This document shows positions 52,586 through 62,358 of a stretch of 64,000 bases of DNA, piece after piece. The DNA comes from an uncultured Litoreibacter sp. (GTDB lineage: Bacteria > Pseudomonadota > Alphaproteobacteria > Rhodobacterales > Rhodobacteraceae). The notes beneath the pieces are model-generated. The model was given only the letters and a program-made list of their open reading frames with translations. It was not told the origin of the DNA and did no database searches. The stretch lies in NCBI GenBank assembly GCA_947494435.1, contig CANLUY010000001.1, positions 1,788,001-1,852,000 of the forward strand, in the 5' to 3' direction. The position numbers and the translations under genes were made by a program. Numbering within the stretch: the first letter of the stretch is position 1; the number at the start of each line of letters is the position of its first letter.

Positions 52586-53481
52586 ACGGGGTCAACCTCA
52601 AGCTGTTACAGACGTTTTTACTGGTCGCTGAAAATGCTAGTTTCCGACGCGCTGCTGATATTGCCAATCGGGCGCCCTCTGCCATCTCGATGCAGGTGCG
52701 TGACTTGGAAGCTCAAGTCGGGATGCGTTTGTTTGTACGTACAGCACAACGGATTTCACTGACGCCTGAGGGACAGGCGCTGTATGACCGCACGCAGGGT
52801 GCAATGGCCGAAATGCAGGCGGGTCTTGAACACCTGTCTGAGGTTGCAGCACGCAGACGTGGGCAGGTCACGATTGCCTGTGCACCGACGCTCGCCTCCT
52901 TTCATATGGGCAATATCCTTGCCAGTTTCGCACGACGGTTTCCCGATAGCGTTGTGAGTGTACGCGAAGTTGCACCGGACGACGGCCTGCGTTTGCTGCA
53001 GGATCAGAAGGTCGAGTTCTACATCGGTCCGGAAATTCTTGATCTAAGGGATTTCGATTTTGAACCGTTGATGGGCGATCAGTTGGTCGCCTGTGCGCCA
53101 CCGGCTTTTGACACTGGGGCCAACACACTTAGCCTTAAAGACTTAGGGTCGACGCCGATCATCTTGTTGGATGAGAGAACGGCGCTGCATCAGCTTGTTG
53201 GTCGGATGACGCATAAGCTGGGGATCACCCTTAATGTGCGCTATGAGTTGCAGAATACATCTACCGCGCTGGCCTTAGTAAAGGCTGGATTAGGGGTCGC
53301 TATCTTACCAACGATCGCTTTGAGTTTGGGAGATCCCGATACGTTTCGTGCGATCCCACTTTCAGACCCGCTTTCGATCCGTCAGATTGGGATTGTGACC
53401 GCAAAAGGCTATGTTCAGCACGGATACTCTGAGCAGCTGCTGAAGTTCATTCGCGATGATTTTGCCCAAAATTCGGTATAA
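52582..53481 (+). CDS. LysR family transcriptional regulator
   Basis: A 299-residue regulator. The N-terminal winged helix is LKLLQTFLLVAENASFRRAADIANRAPSAISMQVRDLEAQVG (about residues 5-46), followed by the substrate-binding-like effector domain. It overlaps the BrkB gene by four bases, but it probably controls the downstream TRAP/dehydrogenase operon, from which it is separated by 298 bp containing several inverted repeats. The effector may be the substrate of that operon. Confidence 0.9.
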   Translation: MNGVNLKLLQTFLLVAENASFRRAADIANRAPSAISMQVRDLEAQVGMRLFVRTAQRISLTPEGQALYDRTQGAMAEMQAGLEHLSEVAARRRGQVTIACAPTLASFHMGNILASFARRFPDSVVSVREVAPDDGLRLLQDQKVEFYIGPEILDLRDFDFEPLMGDQLVACAPPAFDTGANTLSLKDLGSTPIILLDERTALHQLVGRMTHKLGITLNVRYELQNTSTALALVKAGLGVAILPTIALSLGDPDTFRAIPLSDPLSIRQIGIVTAKGYVQHGYSEQLLKFIRDDFAQNSV

Positions 53482-53487
53482 ATTATT

Positions 53488-53514
53488 AAATTGGATAACT
53501 AACCTTACCAATTT
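53488..53514. promoter_or_regulatory. inverted repeat AAATTGG-N13-CCAATTT downstream of lysR
   Basis: Seven-base arms in an AT-rich stretch just after the lysR stop. Candidate LysR-type operator or lysR terminator; no T run follows directly. Confidence 0.35.
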
Positions 53515-53517
53515 TCG

Positions 53518-53532
53518 ATCAGAAAATCTGAT
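53518..53532. promoter_or_regulatory. inverted repeat ATCAGA-AAA-TCTGAT
   Basis: A perfect 6-base-arm repeat four bases beyond the previous one. Candidate regulator site in the control region of the TRAP operon. Confidence 0.35.
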
Positions 53533-53620
53533 GATATGTTCTGAATATTATGGGGTCATCTAGGTGGTCGCGACATTTTATCCAATGCTGGCAAGGGGTT
53601 CTTGAAATAATGATGCGTAG

Positions 53621-53640
53621 GCTACCCACATGTGGGTAGC
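53621..53640. promoter_or_regulatory. perfect 20-bp palindrome upstream of the TRAP operon
   Basis: GCTACCCACATGTGGGTAGC, fully symmetric, followed by GGCGCGTTTTTG, 140 bp before the DctP start. It could be a terminator for upstream transcription or a dyad operator. Confidence 0.55.
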
Positions 53641-53779
53641 GGCGCGTTTTTGCCTGAGCCCTTGCCTCACCAGACCAGTCGCATCACATTCGGCACTACC
53701 TGATTCTGAGGAGCCCTTCTCGACGGGGTGGAACCGGGTAAACACACAGACCGAATTGGTCACCTTGGGAGGATTTCTA

Positions 53780-54823
53780 ATGAAGAATAAAGTGATCGCC
53801 ACAGCCTTTGCCGCGTCTATCGCGGCGACCGGCGCGCAGGCGCAACAAACCATCGAGATGACGTCGTCATTCTCAGCCAACCTGCCTATCCTTGGCACAG
53901 CAGGCGTTGATTTCAAGAACCGCATCAACTCGATCTCAACCGAAGTTGAGTTTGAGCATTTTGATCCGGGCAAGCTGGTCCCAACACTTGAAGCGCTGGA
54001 TGCTGTTTCCAACGGTTCCGTTGACGCGGCATACGCAACATCCGGTTACTGGCAGGGTAAAATCCCGTCTGCGTCGCTGTTTGCAGCCGTGCCATTTGGC
54101 CCTGAAGCCGGTGAATTTCTTGGCTGGATCCTGTACGATGACGGCGCTGCCCTCTGGCAGGAAATGTATGATCAAGCGGGCTATGACGTAAAAGTCATGC
54201 CATGTGGTGTGATCGCGCCGGAAACTTCCGGCTGGTTCAAGAACGAGATCAATTCAACCGCAGACCTTGAAGGTCTGAACATGCGCTTCTTTGGTCTGGG
54301 TGCCGAAGTGATGCAGCGGTTGGGTGTCTCCACATCCTTGTTGGCTGCGGGTGACATCTTCCCGGCGCTTGAGCGCGGCGCGATTGACGCGACCGAATTC
54401 TCAATGCCGTTGATTGACGCGCGTCTTGGCTTCCACAAAATCGCGAAGTTCAACTACTTCCCTGGTTGGCACCAACCATCCACCCTGTTTGAACTGATCG
54501 TCAACATCGACGTCTGGGACGACCTGTCCGAGATGGCTCAGAGCCAGATCGAGACTGCGTGCCTGGCCAACGTGACGACGAACCTCGCGGAAGGTGAAGC
54601 GAAGAACTTCGCCGCGATGGTTGAAAACCAAGAGAAGAACGGCGTGACCATCAAACAATGGCCGCCAGAGATGCTCGACCAATTCGAGGCTGCTTGGAAC
54701 GAAGTCGCTGCAGAACTGGCATCGGAAGATGCGCATTTCAAAAAGACTTGGGATGATCTGCAGGAATACCGCGCTGGTTACAAAACCTGGGTTCAAAACA
54801 TCTACATGCCACGCGACCGCTAA
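53780..54823 (+). CDS. TRAP transporter substrate-binding protein (DctP/TakP-like)
   Basis: A 347-residue periplasmic receptor with signal peptide MKNKVIATAFAASIAATGAQA. TADLEGLNMRFFGLGAEVMQRLG contains the ligand-pairing Arg, and EFSMPLIDARLGFHKIAKFNYFPGWHQP resembles TakP-type receptors for 2-oxo or hydroxy acids. GGGAGGA precedes ATG 53780; the track start is 50 codons early. It heads an operon continuing through DctQ, DctM, aldehyde dehydrogenase, SDR and FAD oxidoreductase genes. Confidence 0.9.
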   Translation: MKNKVIATAFAASIAATGAQAQQTIEMTSSFSANLPILGTAGVDFKNRINSISTEVEFEHFDPGKLVPTLEALDAVSNGSVDAAYATSGYWQGKIPSASLFAAVPFGPEAGEFLGWILYDDGAALWQEMYDQAGYDVKVMPCGVIAPETSGWFKNEINSTADLEGLNMRFFGLGAEVMQRLGVSTSLLAAGDIFPALERGAIDATEFSMPLIDARLGFHKIAKFNYFPGWHQPSTLFELIVNIDVWDDLSEMAQSQIETACLANVTTNLAEGEAKNFAAMVENQEKNGVTIKQWPPEMLDQFEAAWNEVAAELASEDAHFKKTWDDLQEYRAGYKTWVQNIYMPRDR

Positions 54824-54843
54824 ACGCGTAGCGTAAGACGACG

Positions 54844-54880
54844 GAAGGCGGCGCCTCTTGCCTGAGGTGCCGCCTTCTTT
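54844..54880 (+). terminator. hairpin between DctP and DctQ genes of the second TRAP operon
   Basis: Stem GAAGGCGGCGCCTC / GAGGTGCCGCCTTC (one mismatch or G-T), 6-base loop, followed by TTTT. A strong structure inside the operon after the binding-protein gene. Confidence 0.75.
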
Positions 54881-54918
54881 TCCGCTCGTGCAGACGGGCA
54901 GGGATGGGGAGCACAGCC

Positions 54919-55698
54919 ATGACAGACCAATCCATACCGGACATAGAACAGGTTCTTTCGATTTCGGACCCCGGCGAGGTTGATCGTGAGACGCATGGCC
55001 GCGTTGATCGGTTGATGATTGTGGTCGGTAATATTGCGGCGTGGTTGTTCCCGATCTTGATGATCGCGATTGTCAGCCAAGTTTTCCTGCGCGGGGCTGG
55101 CAACAATCAGGCATGGCTTGATGACGCGCAATGGTGGCTTTACGGGTTTGCGATGTTGACCGCGTTTGGCTATGCGATCACGACCAATAGTCACGTGCGC
55201 GTGGATATTCTGCACCAACATTACTCAGACGAGCGCAAGGCGCGGATTGAGGTCTTCGCGATCGGGTGGCTGCTTTTGCCCTTCATTGCGCTCATGACCG
55301 ATGTGCTGGTGCATTACGGTTGGCAGTCAATTATTTCCGGGGAAGGTTCGAGCAGTCCAAACGGGTTGCACCGTGTCTATCTGTTGAAAGCGACGTTGCC
55401 TGTATTGTTCTTGTTGGCAGGCTTGGCGGCTTGGTCGCGGTTCAAACATAACCTCAGTAAATTCAGCGATACCGGGTTCGGCACGCAATTTCTGTGGCTT
55501 CTCCCGACTGTAATTTTTGTCGGTTGGCGGTTAGTGCACTACGCGTTGTACTGGATCATTTTTCTCACCAACTCAGAGATCAACCCCCGCCGTATCACGC
55601 GAGAGCCGATCTTTGATTATGCGCTTTTGATGTCGGTTGGCTTTGTGGCTGTCATCATCACTCTGGGCCTTGTGGTTCGTCGTCGGAAGGGCGCTTGA
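54919..55698 (+). CDS. TRAP transporter small permease (DctQ family), long form
   Basis: A 259-residue membrane protein. The DctQ pattern is NNQAWLDDAQWWLYGFAMLTAFGYAITTNSHVRVDIL; at 259 residues it is longer than usual (about 170), with extra C-terminal membrane segments (FLWLLPTVIFVGWRLVHYALYWIIFL; YALLMSVGFVAVIITLGLVV). GGGGAG lies seven bases before ATG 54919; the ATG at 54904 is an alternative. The long form is typical of TakQ-like systems. Confidence 0.88.
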   Translation: MTDQSIPDIEQVLSISDPGEVDRETHGRVDRLMIVVGNIAAWLFPILMIAIVSQVFLRGAGNNQAWLDDAQWWLYGFAMLTAFGYAITTNSHVRVDILHQHYSDERKARIEVFAIGWLLLPFIALMTDVLVHYGWQSIISGEGSSSPNGLHRVYLLKATLPVLFLLAGLAAWSRFKHNLSKFSDTGFGTQFLWLLPTVIFVGWRLVHYALYWIIFLTNSEINPRRITREPIFDYALLMSVGFVAVIITLGLVVRRRKGA

Positions 55699-55702
55699 GC
55701 AG

Positions 55703-57148
<1,446 letters not shown>

Positions 57149-57170
57149 GTGATTTGAATTCGGAGGGCTT

Positions 57171-58625
57171 ATGTCCGTCAAACCTCTGGGCCTAGACCCC
57201 GCACAGTGTTTCATTGGTGGGGACTGGTGTGATCCGGTTTCGGGTGGCACGCTGACGCTGATCAACCCGTCGGATGGCAGTCCTTTATGCGAGATCGCAA
57301 AGGGAAATGCACAAGACATTGATCGCGCTGTAGCCGCTGCCCATGACGCGCTTGCGGGACCATGGGGACGGTCCACAGCCGTAGAACGGGCGCGGATATT
57401 GTCGCGGTTAGGGCAATTGGTTCTTGAGCATGCCGATGAATTGGCGCGGCTTGAGGCTTTGGATGTCGGCAAGCCGTTGAAGCAAGCACATGCGGATGTC
57501 GTGGCTCTGGCCCGCTACATGGAGTTTTATGCCGGAGCTGCCGATAAAATACATGGCAGTACCATTCCTTATATGAACGGCTATACCGTCTATACGCTGC
57601 GCCAGCCGCATGGGGTTACGGGCCATATCGTTCCGTGGAATTATCCGATGCAAATCATTGGCCGCTCTGTTGGGGCTGCGCTGACCATGGGCAATGCCTG
57701 CGTTCTGAAACCGGCTGAAGAGGCGTGCCTGACTGCGTTGGCATTCACTGAATTGGCGCGGCAAGCGGGGTTGCCAGCAGGCGTGCTGAACACGGTTCCG
57801 GGTCTGGGCGCTGAAGCAGGGGCGGCCTTGTCGGAGCACGCGGATGTGCAGCATATCTCCTTCACTGGATCGGTCGGCGTGGGCAAGCTGATCCAGAAAA
57901 GTGCCGGTGAAAACGTCGTTCCGGTGACTTTGGAGTTGGGAGGGAAATCGCCTCAACTGGTTTTTGATGACGCTGATATTGAGGCCGCTTTGCCGTTTCT
58001 GGTCAATGCGGGCATTCAGAATGCAGGGCAGACATGTTCTGCGTCCTCTCGCATTCTCGTGCAGCGTGGGGTCTATGATCGTGTCGTAGAGGGTATGGCT
58101 GCCCGCTATGCAAAGCTTGTCGCAGGTCCGGCACTCGATGATTTTGACGTCGGACCTTTGGTATCCGCGCGGCAGAAATCGATCGTTGAAGGCTTCTTGA
58201 CGCAAGGTGCAGATCTGAAAGTCGCAGCGCAGGGTCGCATTGTTGATGATGCGCCTGATGGCGGCGCGTATGTTGCGCCGACGCTGTTTGAGAATGTGTC
58301 GCACGACCATGCGCTTGCGCAGGACGAGATATTTGGACCTGTTCAAACGATCATTCCCTTCGACGATGAGGCTGACGCCTTAGCGATCGCGAACGGGACG
58401 AAGTATGGTTTGGTTGCGTCTGTCTGGTCAGACAGTGGCGCGCGGCAAATGCGGCTGGCCAAGGCATTGCGGGCAGGGCAGGTGTTTATCAACAATTACG
58501 GCGCTGGCGGCGGCGTGGAATTGCCATTTGGCGGTACCGGGCTTTCAGGCCATGGGCGCGAAAAAGGGTTCGAGGCGCTCTACGGTTTCTCGACCTTGAA
58601 AACCGTCGCGGCGTTACACGGATAG
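57171..58625 (+). CDS. NAD-dependent aldehyde dehydrogenase (betaine-aldehyde dehydrogenase-like)
   Basis: A 484-residue enzyme. CFIGGDWCDPVSGGTLTLINPSDG opens the fold; PWNYPMQIIGRSVGAAL binds the cofactor; the catalytic Glu lies in LELGGKSPQLVF (about residue 257) and the Cys in NAGQTCSASSRIL (about 289). The class is broad (betaine aldehyde, aminobutyraldehyde and others). It sits 22 bp after the DctM gene and 11 bp before the SDR gene, so it should act on a metabolite of the TRAP substrate. Confidence 0.9.
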   Translation: MSVKPLGLDPAQCFIGGDWCDPVSGGTLTLINPSDGSPLCEIAKGNAQDIDRAVAAAHDALAGPWGRSTAVERARILSRLGQLVLEHADELARLEALDVGKPLKQAHADVVALARYMEFYAGAADKIHGSTIPYMNGYTVYTLRQPHGVTGHIVPWNYPMQIIGRSVGAALTMGNACVLKPAEEACLTALAFTELARQAGLPAGVLNTVPGLGAEAGAALSEHADVQHISFTGSVGVGKLIQKSAGENVVPVTLELGGKSPQLVFDDADIEAALPFLVNAGIQNAGQTCSASSRILVQRGVYDRVVEGMAARYAKLVAGPALDDFDVGPLVSARQKSIVEGFLTQGADLKVAAQGRIVDDAPDGGAYVAPTLFENVSHDHALAQDEIFGPVQTIIPFDDEADALAIANGTKYGLVASVWSDSGARQMRLAKALRAGQVFINNYGAGGGVELPFGGTGLSGHGREKGFEALYGFSTLKTVAALHG

Positions 58626-58636
58626 GGAGATCAGAC

Positions 58637-59365
58637 ATGAGGCTTGCAGGGAAGACCGCGATTGTCACTGGCGGCGCGTCAGGGTTTGGCGCTGGCATCG
58701 TGCGCAAGTTCATTGCCGAAGGCGCTGAGGTCATGATTGCGGACCTCAATATCGAGGCGGCTGACGAACTCGGTGCGCAAGCGGTAAGAACCAATGTCGC
58801 TGATGATGCCGATGTACAAGCCATGGTGACCGCCACGCTTCAAGCCTTCGGTAAGATCGACATTCTGATCAACAATGCAGGCACGACACATCTTCCAACT
58901 CCAATGGAAGACGTCAGTGAGGAGGAGTTCGACAAGGTTTTCGCCGTGAACTGCAAATCGGTCTACTTGACAGGAAAGCACATCGTCCCTTTGATGAAGA
59001 AACAGGGGCGCGGGTCTATTTTGAACGTGGCCTCGACCGCCGGGATCAGCCCCAGGCCAAGGCTCAATTGGTACAATGCCTCCAAAGGGTGGATGAATAC
59101 GGCAACCAAGGCCATGGCCGTGGAATTGGCACCTGAAGGCATTCGCGTAAATGCCATTAATCCTGTGGCCGGTGAAACGCCGCTGTTGAAGTCATTCATG
59201 GGCGAAGACACACCGGAAGTGCGGGCCAAATTCATATCTACCATCCCGCTGGGTCGCTTCTCCACGGCGGAAGATATGGGGAATGCGGCGTGCTATCTTT
59301 GCTCGGACGAAGCCTCCATGGTGACAGGGGTCTGTATGGAGGTTGACGGCGGGCGTTGCATTTAG
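58637..59365 (+). CDS. short-chain dehydrogenase/reductase (SDR)
   Basis: A 242-residue classical SDR. The cofactor motif is VTGGASGFGAGIVRKF (about residues 10-25), followed by NNAG, the catalytic Ser in NVASTAGISPRP and the YNASK active site (about 151-155). The acidic residue after the second strand (ADLN) suggests NAD preference. It probably oxidises a hydroxy group of the substrate imported by the adjacent TRAP system or its product. Confidence 0.9.
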   Translation: MRLAGKTAIVTGGASGFGAGIVRKFIAEGAEVMIADLNIEAADELGAQAVRTNVADDADVQAMVTATLQAFGKIDILINNAGTTHLPTPMEDVSEEEFDKVFAVNCKSVYLTGKHIVPLMKKQGRGSILNVASTAGISPRPRLNWYNASKGWMNTATKAMAVELAPEGIRVNAINPVAGETPLLKSFMGEDTPEVRAKFISTIPLGRFSTAEDMGNAACYLCSDEASMVTGVCMEVDGGRCI

Positions 59366-59395
59366 TTCTGTCTCCCTCGGTATAGGGAGATTTTC

Positions 59396-60595
59396 ATGCA
59401 AACGCCGTCGAACACCAAGTATGATGTCGTCATTGTGGGCGGAGCGATGTATGGCTCGTCGGTAGCTTGGTGGCTGTCGCGCAACCCCGATTTTGATGGA
59501 TCTATCCTCGTGGTTGAGCGCGACCCAACCTATGAGTTTTCGTCAACCTCACATACGAATAGCTGCATCCGACAGCAATTCTCGAACAAGGTGAACATTC
59601 AGATTTCGCAGTTCGGCGCGGAATTTATCCATGGGTTCAAACAGTTTATGGGGGTCGAAGACGCACCGGATCTCATTTTGCAAAACTACGGATACCTGTA
59701 TCTCGCCGATAATGAGGCGTTCGCCGCGAACCTTCAGGACCAACAGAAGACGCAAAAGTCGCTTGGTGCGGGCACCAAATACATGACCCGTGACGAGATC
59801 GCGGCGGCATATCCGTTCTATATGCTCGACGATATCATTGGCGGAAATCACAACCTGATTGATGAAGGGTATTTTGACGGCGGCACCATTTTCGATTGGT
59901 GGAAGCGTCGTGCATGTGCGCAGGGTGTCGAGTACATTCACAACGAAGTGGTCGCGATGGGCCGCAATCCGTCAGGGACGCGGGTGGAAACGGTAACCTT
60001 GTCGACTGGCGAGGTCATTGCGTGTGGAACAGTGGTAAACTGCTCTGGCCCTCGTGCGGTTGTGACATCGCGGATGGCTGGGATTGAAGTGCCGATCGAG
60101 CCGCGCAAGCGCTACACATTTATATTTGACGCGGAGACTCCTTTGGACCGGGACCTGCCGCTGACTATTGATCCGTCAGGTGTTCATATGCGCACCGACG
60201 GTCAGTATTATCTGGCGGGCTGTCCGCCGGATGAGGACCCTGCCGTGGACTACGATGACTTCATCGAGGATCATTCGATCTGGCAGGAGAAAGTCTGGCC
60301 GATCATCGCAACCCGTGTCCCAGCATTTGAGGCTGTTAAGCTCATCAATTCTTGGGTTGGCCATTACGCGTTCAATACGTTTGATCAGAACGCAGTGATC
60401 GGGCCGCACACGCAGGTGGAAAATTTCGTGTTCGTCAACGGGTTCTCCGGCCATGGGCTGCAACAATCACCTGCGTTGGGGCGCGGTGTCGCGGAATGGC
60501 TTGCTTACGGAGAATACCGGTCCATTGATTTGCAAGACTTCGGGTTTGAGCGGATCGAGTCGCAGACGGCTTTCCGTGAAAAGGCTGTGATCTAA
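59396..60595 (+). CDS. FAD-dependent oxidoreductase (DAO family, FOXRED1-like)
   Basis: A 399-residue flavoenzyme. The dinucleotide motif is VVIVGGAMYGSSVAWWLS at the N-terminus, followed by SSTSHTNSCIRQQFSN (about residues 57-72), typical of the D-amino-acid-oxidase/sarcosine-oxidase superfamily branch that includes FOXRED1. The C-terminal VNGFSGHGLQQSPALGRGVAEWL closes the FAD site. Likely substrates are secondary amines or 2-hydroxy/amino acids; the operon context does not decide. GGGAG precedes the ATG. Confidence 0.9.
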   Translation: MQTPSNTKYDVVIVGGAMYGSSVAWWLSRNPDFDGSILVVERDPTYEFSSTSHTNSCIRQQFSNKVNIQISQFGAEFIHGFKQFMGVEDAPDLILQNYGYLYLADNEAFAANLQDQQKTQKSLGAGTKYMTRDEIAAAYPFYMLDDIIGGNHNLIDEGYFDGGTIFDWWKRRACAQGVEYIHNEVVAMGRNPSGTRVETVTLSTGEVIACGTVVNCSGPRAVVTSRMAGIEVPIEPRKRYTFIFDAETPLDRDLPLTIDPSGVHMRTDGQYYLAGCPPDEDPAVDYDDFIEDHSIWQEKVWPIIATRVPAFEAVKLINSWVGHYAFNTFDQNAVIGPHTQVENFVFVNGFSGHGLQQSPALGRGVAEWLAYGEYRSIDLQDFGFERIESQTAFREKAVI

Positions 60596-60672
60596 GCGGG
60601 ACCCGCGTCGAAAATTCTTGACCTGTGTGCCTCTACTGGGGTCCCATTGCTGTGCAACAAGGAGGTCCCGCC

Positions 60673-61554
60673 ATGGCATATCCGGTTAACATGAACGTCA
60701 CACCCAAAGTCACAGGACATTTCGACGAGGCGACAAACACGATCACCTACATTGTGCGCGACCCGTCGAGCAACCACTGCGCGATTATCGACAGCGTGAT
60801 GGACTTGGATTATGCGGCGGGGCGGATCACGCATGATCATGCGGATGATCTGATTAAAGCGATCAAGGCCGAAGGCTTGATCCTTGACTGGATAATCGAA
60901 ACGCATGTCCATGCCGACCACCTCAGCGCCGCGCCTTACCTGCAGGAGCAGCTTGGTGGACGGATTGGCGTGGGTGAAAAGATCATGCTGATCCAAGAAA
61001 CCTTTGGCAAAGTTTTCAACGAAGGCACTGAGTTCCAGCGGGATGGCTCTCAGTTTGATGCACTGTTCAAGGATGGTGACACGTACATGATCGGTAATAT
61101 GCAAGCTTTTGCGATGGACACACCCGGCCATACGCCGGCCTGTATGGTCCACGTCATCGGCGATGCGGCGTTTGCCGGTGACACGCTCTTTATGCCCGAC
61201 GGTGGGTCGGCCCGTTGTGATTTCCCCGGCGGTGACGCGGGCGAGCTTTACGACAGCATTCAAAAAGTGCTGTCACTGCCCGATGAAACACGTCTGTTTA
61301 TGTGCCATGACTACGGTCCGGGTGGCCGTGCTATTGAGTGGGAGACCACTGTAGCTGAGCAAAAGGCGTCAAACATTCATGTAGGCGGCGGCAAAACCAG
61401 AGAAGAGTTCATTAAATTCCGCACGGAACGCGATGCGCAACTCGCTATGCCGAAGCTCATCATCCCGTCCTTGCAAGTCAACATGCGTGCGGGTGAGGTG
61501 CCAACAGATGCCAAGGGAAACCCGATGCTTAAAGTACCGGTGAACGGGTTATAA
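60673..61554 (+). CDS. MBL-fold metallo-hydrolase (persulfide dioxygenase/glyoxalase II-like)
   Basis: A 293-residue metallo-beta-lactamase-fold protein. THVHADHLSAAPYL (HxHxDH, about residues 76-82), TPGHTPACMVH, AFAGDTLFMPDGGSARCDFPGG and FMCHDYGP supply the metal ligands in the order of ETHE1/Blh-type sulfur dioxygenases. AAGGAGG precedes ATG 60673; the track start is 16 codons early. It follows the FAD oxidoreductase after 77 bp and is closed by a terminator, so it may or may not belong to the TRAP operon. A persulfide or glutathione thioester substrate is likely from the family. Confidence 0.88.
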   Translation: MAYPVNMNVTPKVTGHFDEATNTITYIVRDPSSNHCAIIDSVMDLDYAAGRITHDHADDLIKAIKAEGLILDWIIETHVHADHLSAAPYLQEQLGGRIGVGEKIMLIQETFGKVFNEGTEFQRDGSQFDALFKDGDTYMIGNMQAFAMDTPGHTPACMVHVIGDAAFAGDTLFMPDGGSARCDFPGGDAGELYDSIQKVLSLPDETRLFMCHDYGPGGRAIEWETTVAEQKASNIHVGGGKTREEFIKFRTERDAQLAMPKLIIPSLQVNMRAGEVPTDAKGNPMLKVPVNGL

Positions 61555-61576
61555 CGTCGATTATTAGATAGAAGAT

Positions 61577-61612
61577 GGCAGCGTGGCCTGCCGAACTGCT
61601 GCCGAGGTTTTT
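61577..61612 (+). terminator. terminator after the MBL-fold gene
   Basis: Stem GGCAGC / GCTGCC with a 15-base loop, then GAGGTTTTTT. The remaining gap to the next gene (to 61848) contains only promoter-like sequence such as TATAGT. Confidence 0.6.
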
Positions 61613-61848
61613 TGCTATAGTGCTGGAAGCGTTTGACGCTGAGAGGATGAAGACCTTCCCAGAGGAAAAACCATTCGCTTAGGGCGACAACCTAAAGCCC
61701 AGAAGATCCTTTGCCGTAAATTGAGCCTGAGAAAATGTGCTGTAGGATCATGTCACATTTCTGTGTGCATGAAGGCGCAATTCGTCACTTGACCGATGCT
61801 TGCAGATATCGACAGTATTGCGATCTTTGCCTGAGCCAGAGACGTATC

Positions 61849-62205
61849 ATGACCCTACTTCCGAAAACAATAAAAGGCGTTTTCACGTGCTTCTGTCTAG
61901 TGGCATTTGGTCAATCGGCGCTCGCTCAGGGCGGTACACTCGTATGGCAAAATTCTGCGTCGGGCCAACTTGTTGCTCGAACTGACACAGTGGCGGTCAG
62001 TTGGTTTAATGACGCATTGGCGGTATCGCTTGGCAAGGTGAACGAGAATTTCAACGTCGCCGTATTTGTAGAAGATGTGGTTTGTACGGCGCTCTTTGAT
62101 GCTGGTAAGCCTGCAAATGTCAGCGTTTCAGTCACCATTTTTTCTCTGAGCTTTGACGGGACCGAATGGCAGGAAGATTTACTGGTAACCGACGTCTGCA
62201 ATTGA
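61849..62205 (+). CDS. small secreted protein of unknown function
   Basis: A 118-residue protein with signal peptide TIKGVFTCFCLVAFGQSALA. The mature part of about 92 residues is beta-rich (TLVWQNSASGQLVARTDTVAVSW; VSVSVTIFSLSF) with two cysteines (VVCTALF and the terminal DVCN) that could pair. No family is recognised. I take ATG 61849 because it gives a clean signal peptide; the track start adds 38 unrelated codons. It is isolated, between a terminator and a convergent cysG. Confidence 0.65.
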   Translation: MTLLPKTIKGVFTCFCLVAFGQSALAQGGTLVWQNSASGQLVARTDTVAVSWFNDALAVSLGKVNENFNVAVFVEDVVCTALFDAGKPANVSVSVTIFSLSFDGTEWQEDLLVTDVCN

Positions 62206-62358
62206 AGAACGGATGAAGTTGGTTTTGACTTGCTAGAGACGAGAAGGTGGTAAGTCTGCCCTGTAGTCCTTCGGGCGAGGGTCACGAGTGAACCCAACTT
62301 CCTTGATGCTGGATCACCAAGTTTTAAGACCTGTGAACTGCAGAAATTTTTTGAATTT

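Noticed and set aside
53630-53779. 50-codon N-terminal extension of the second DctP ORF
   Set aside because: It would bury the signal peptide and run through the palindrome; ATG 53780 has a strong GGGAGGA site.
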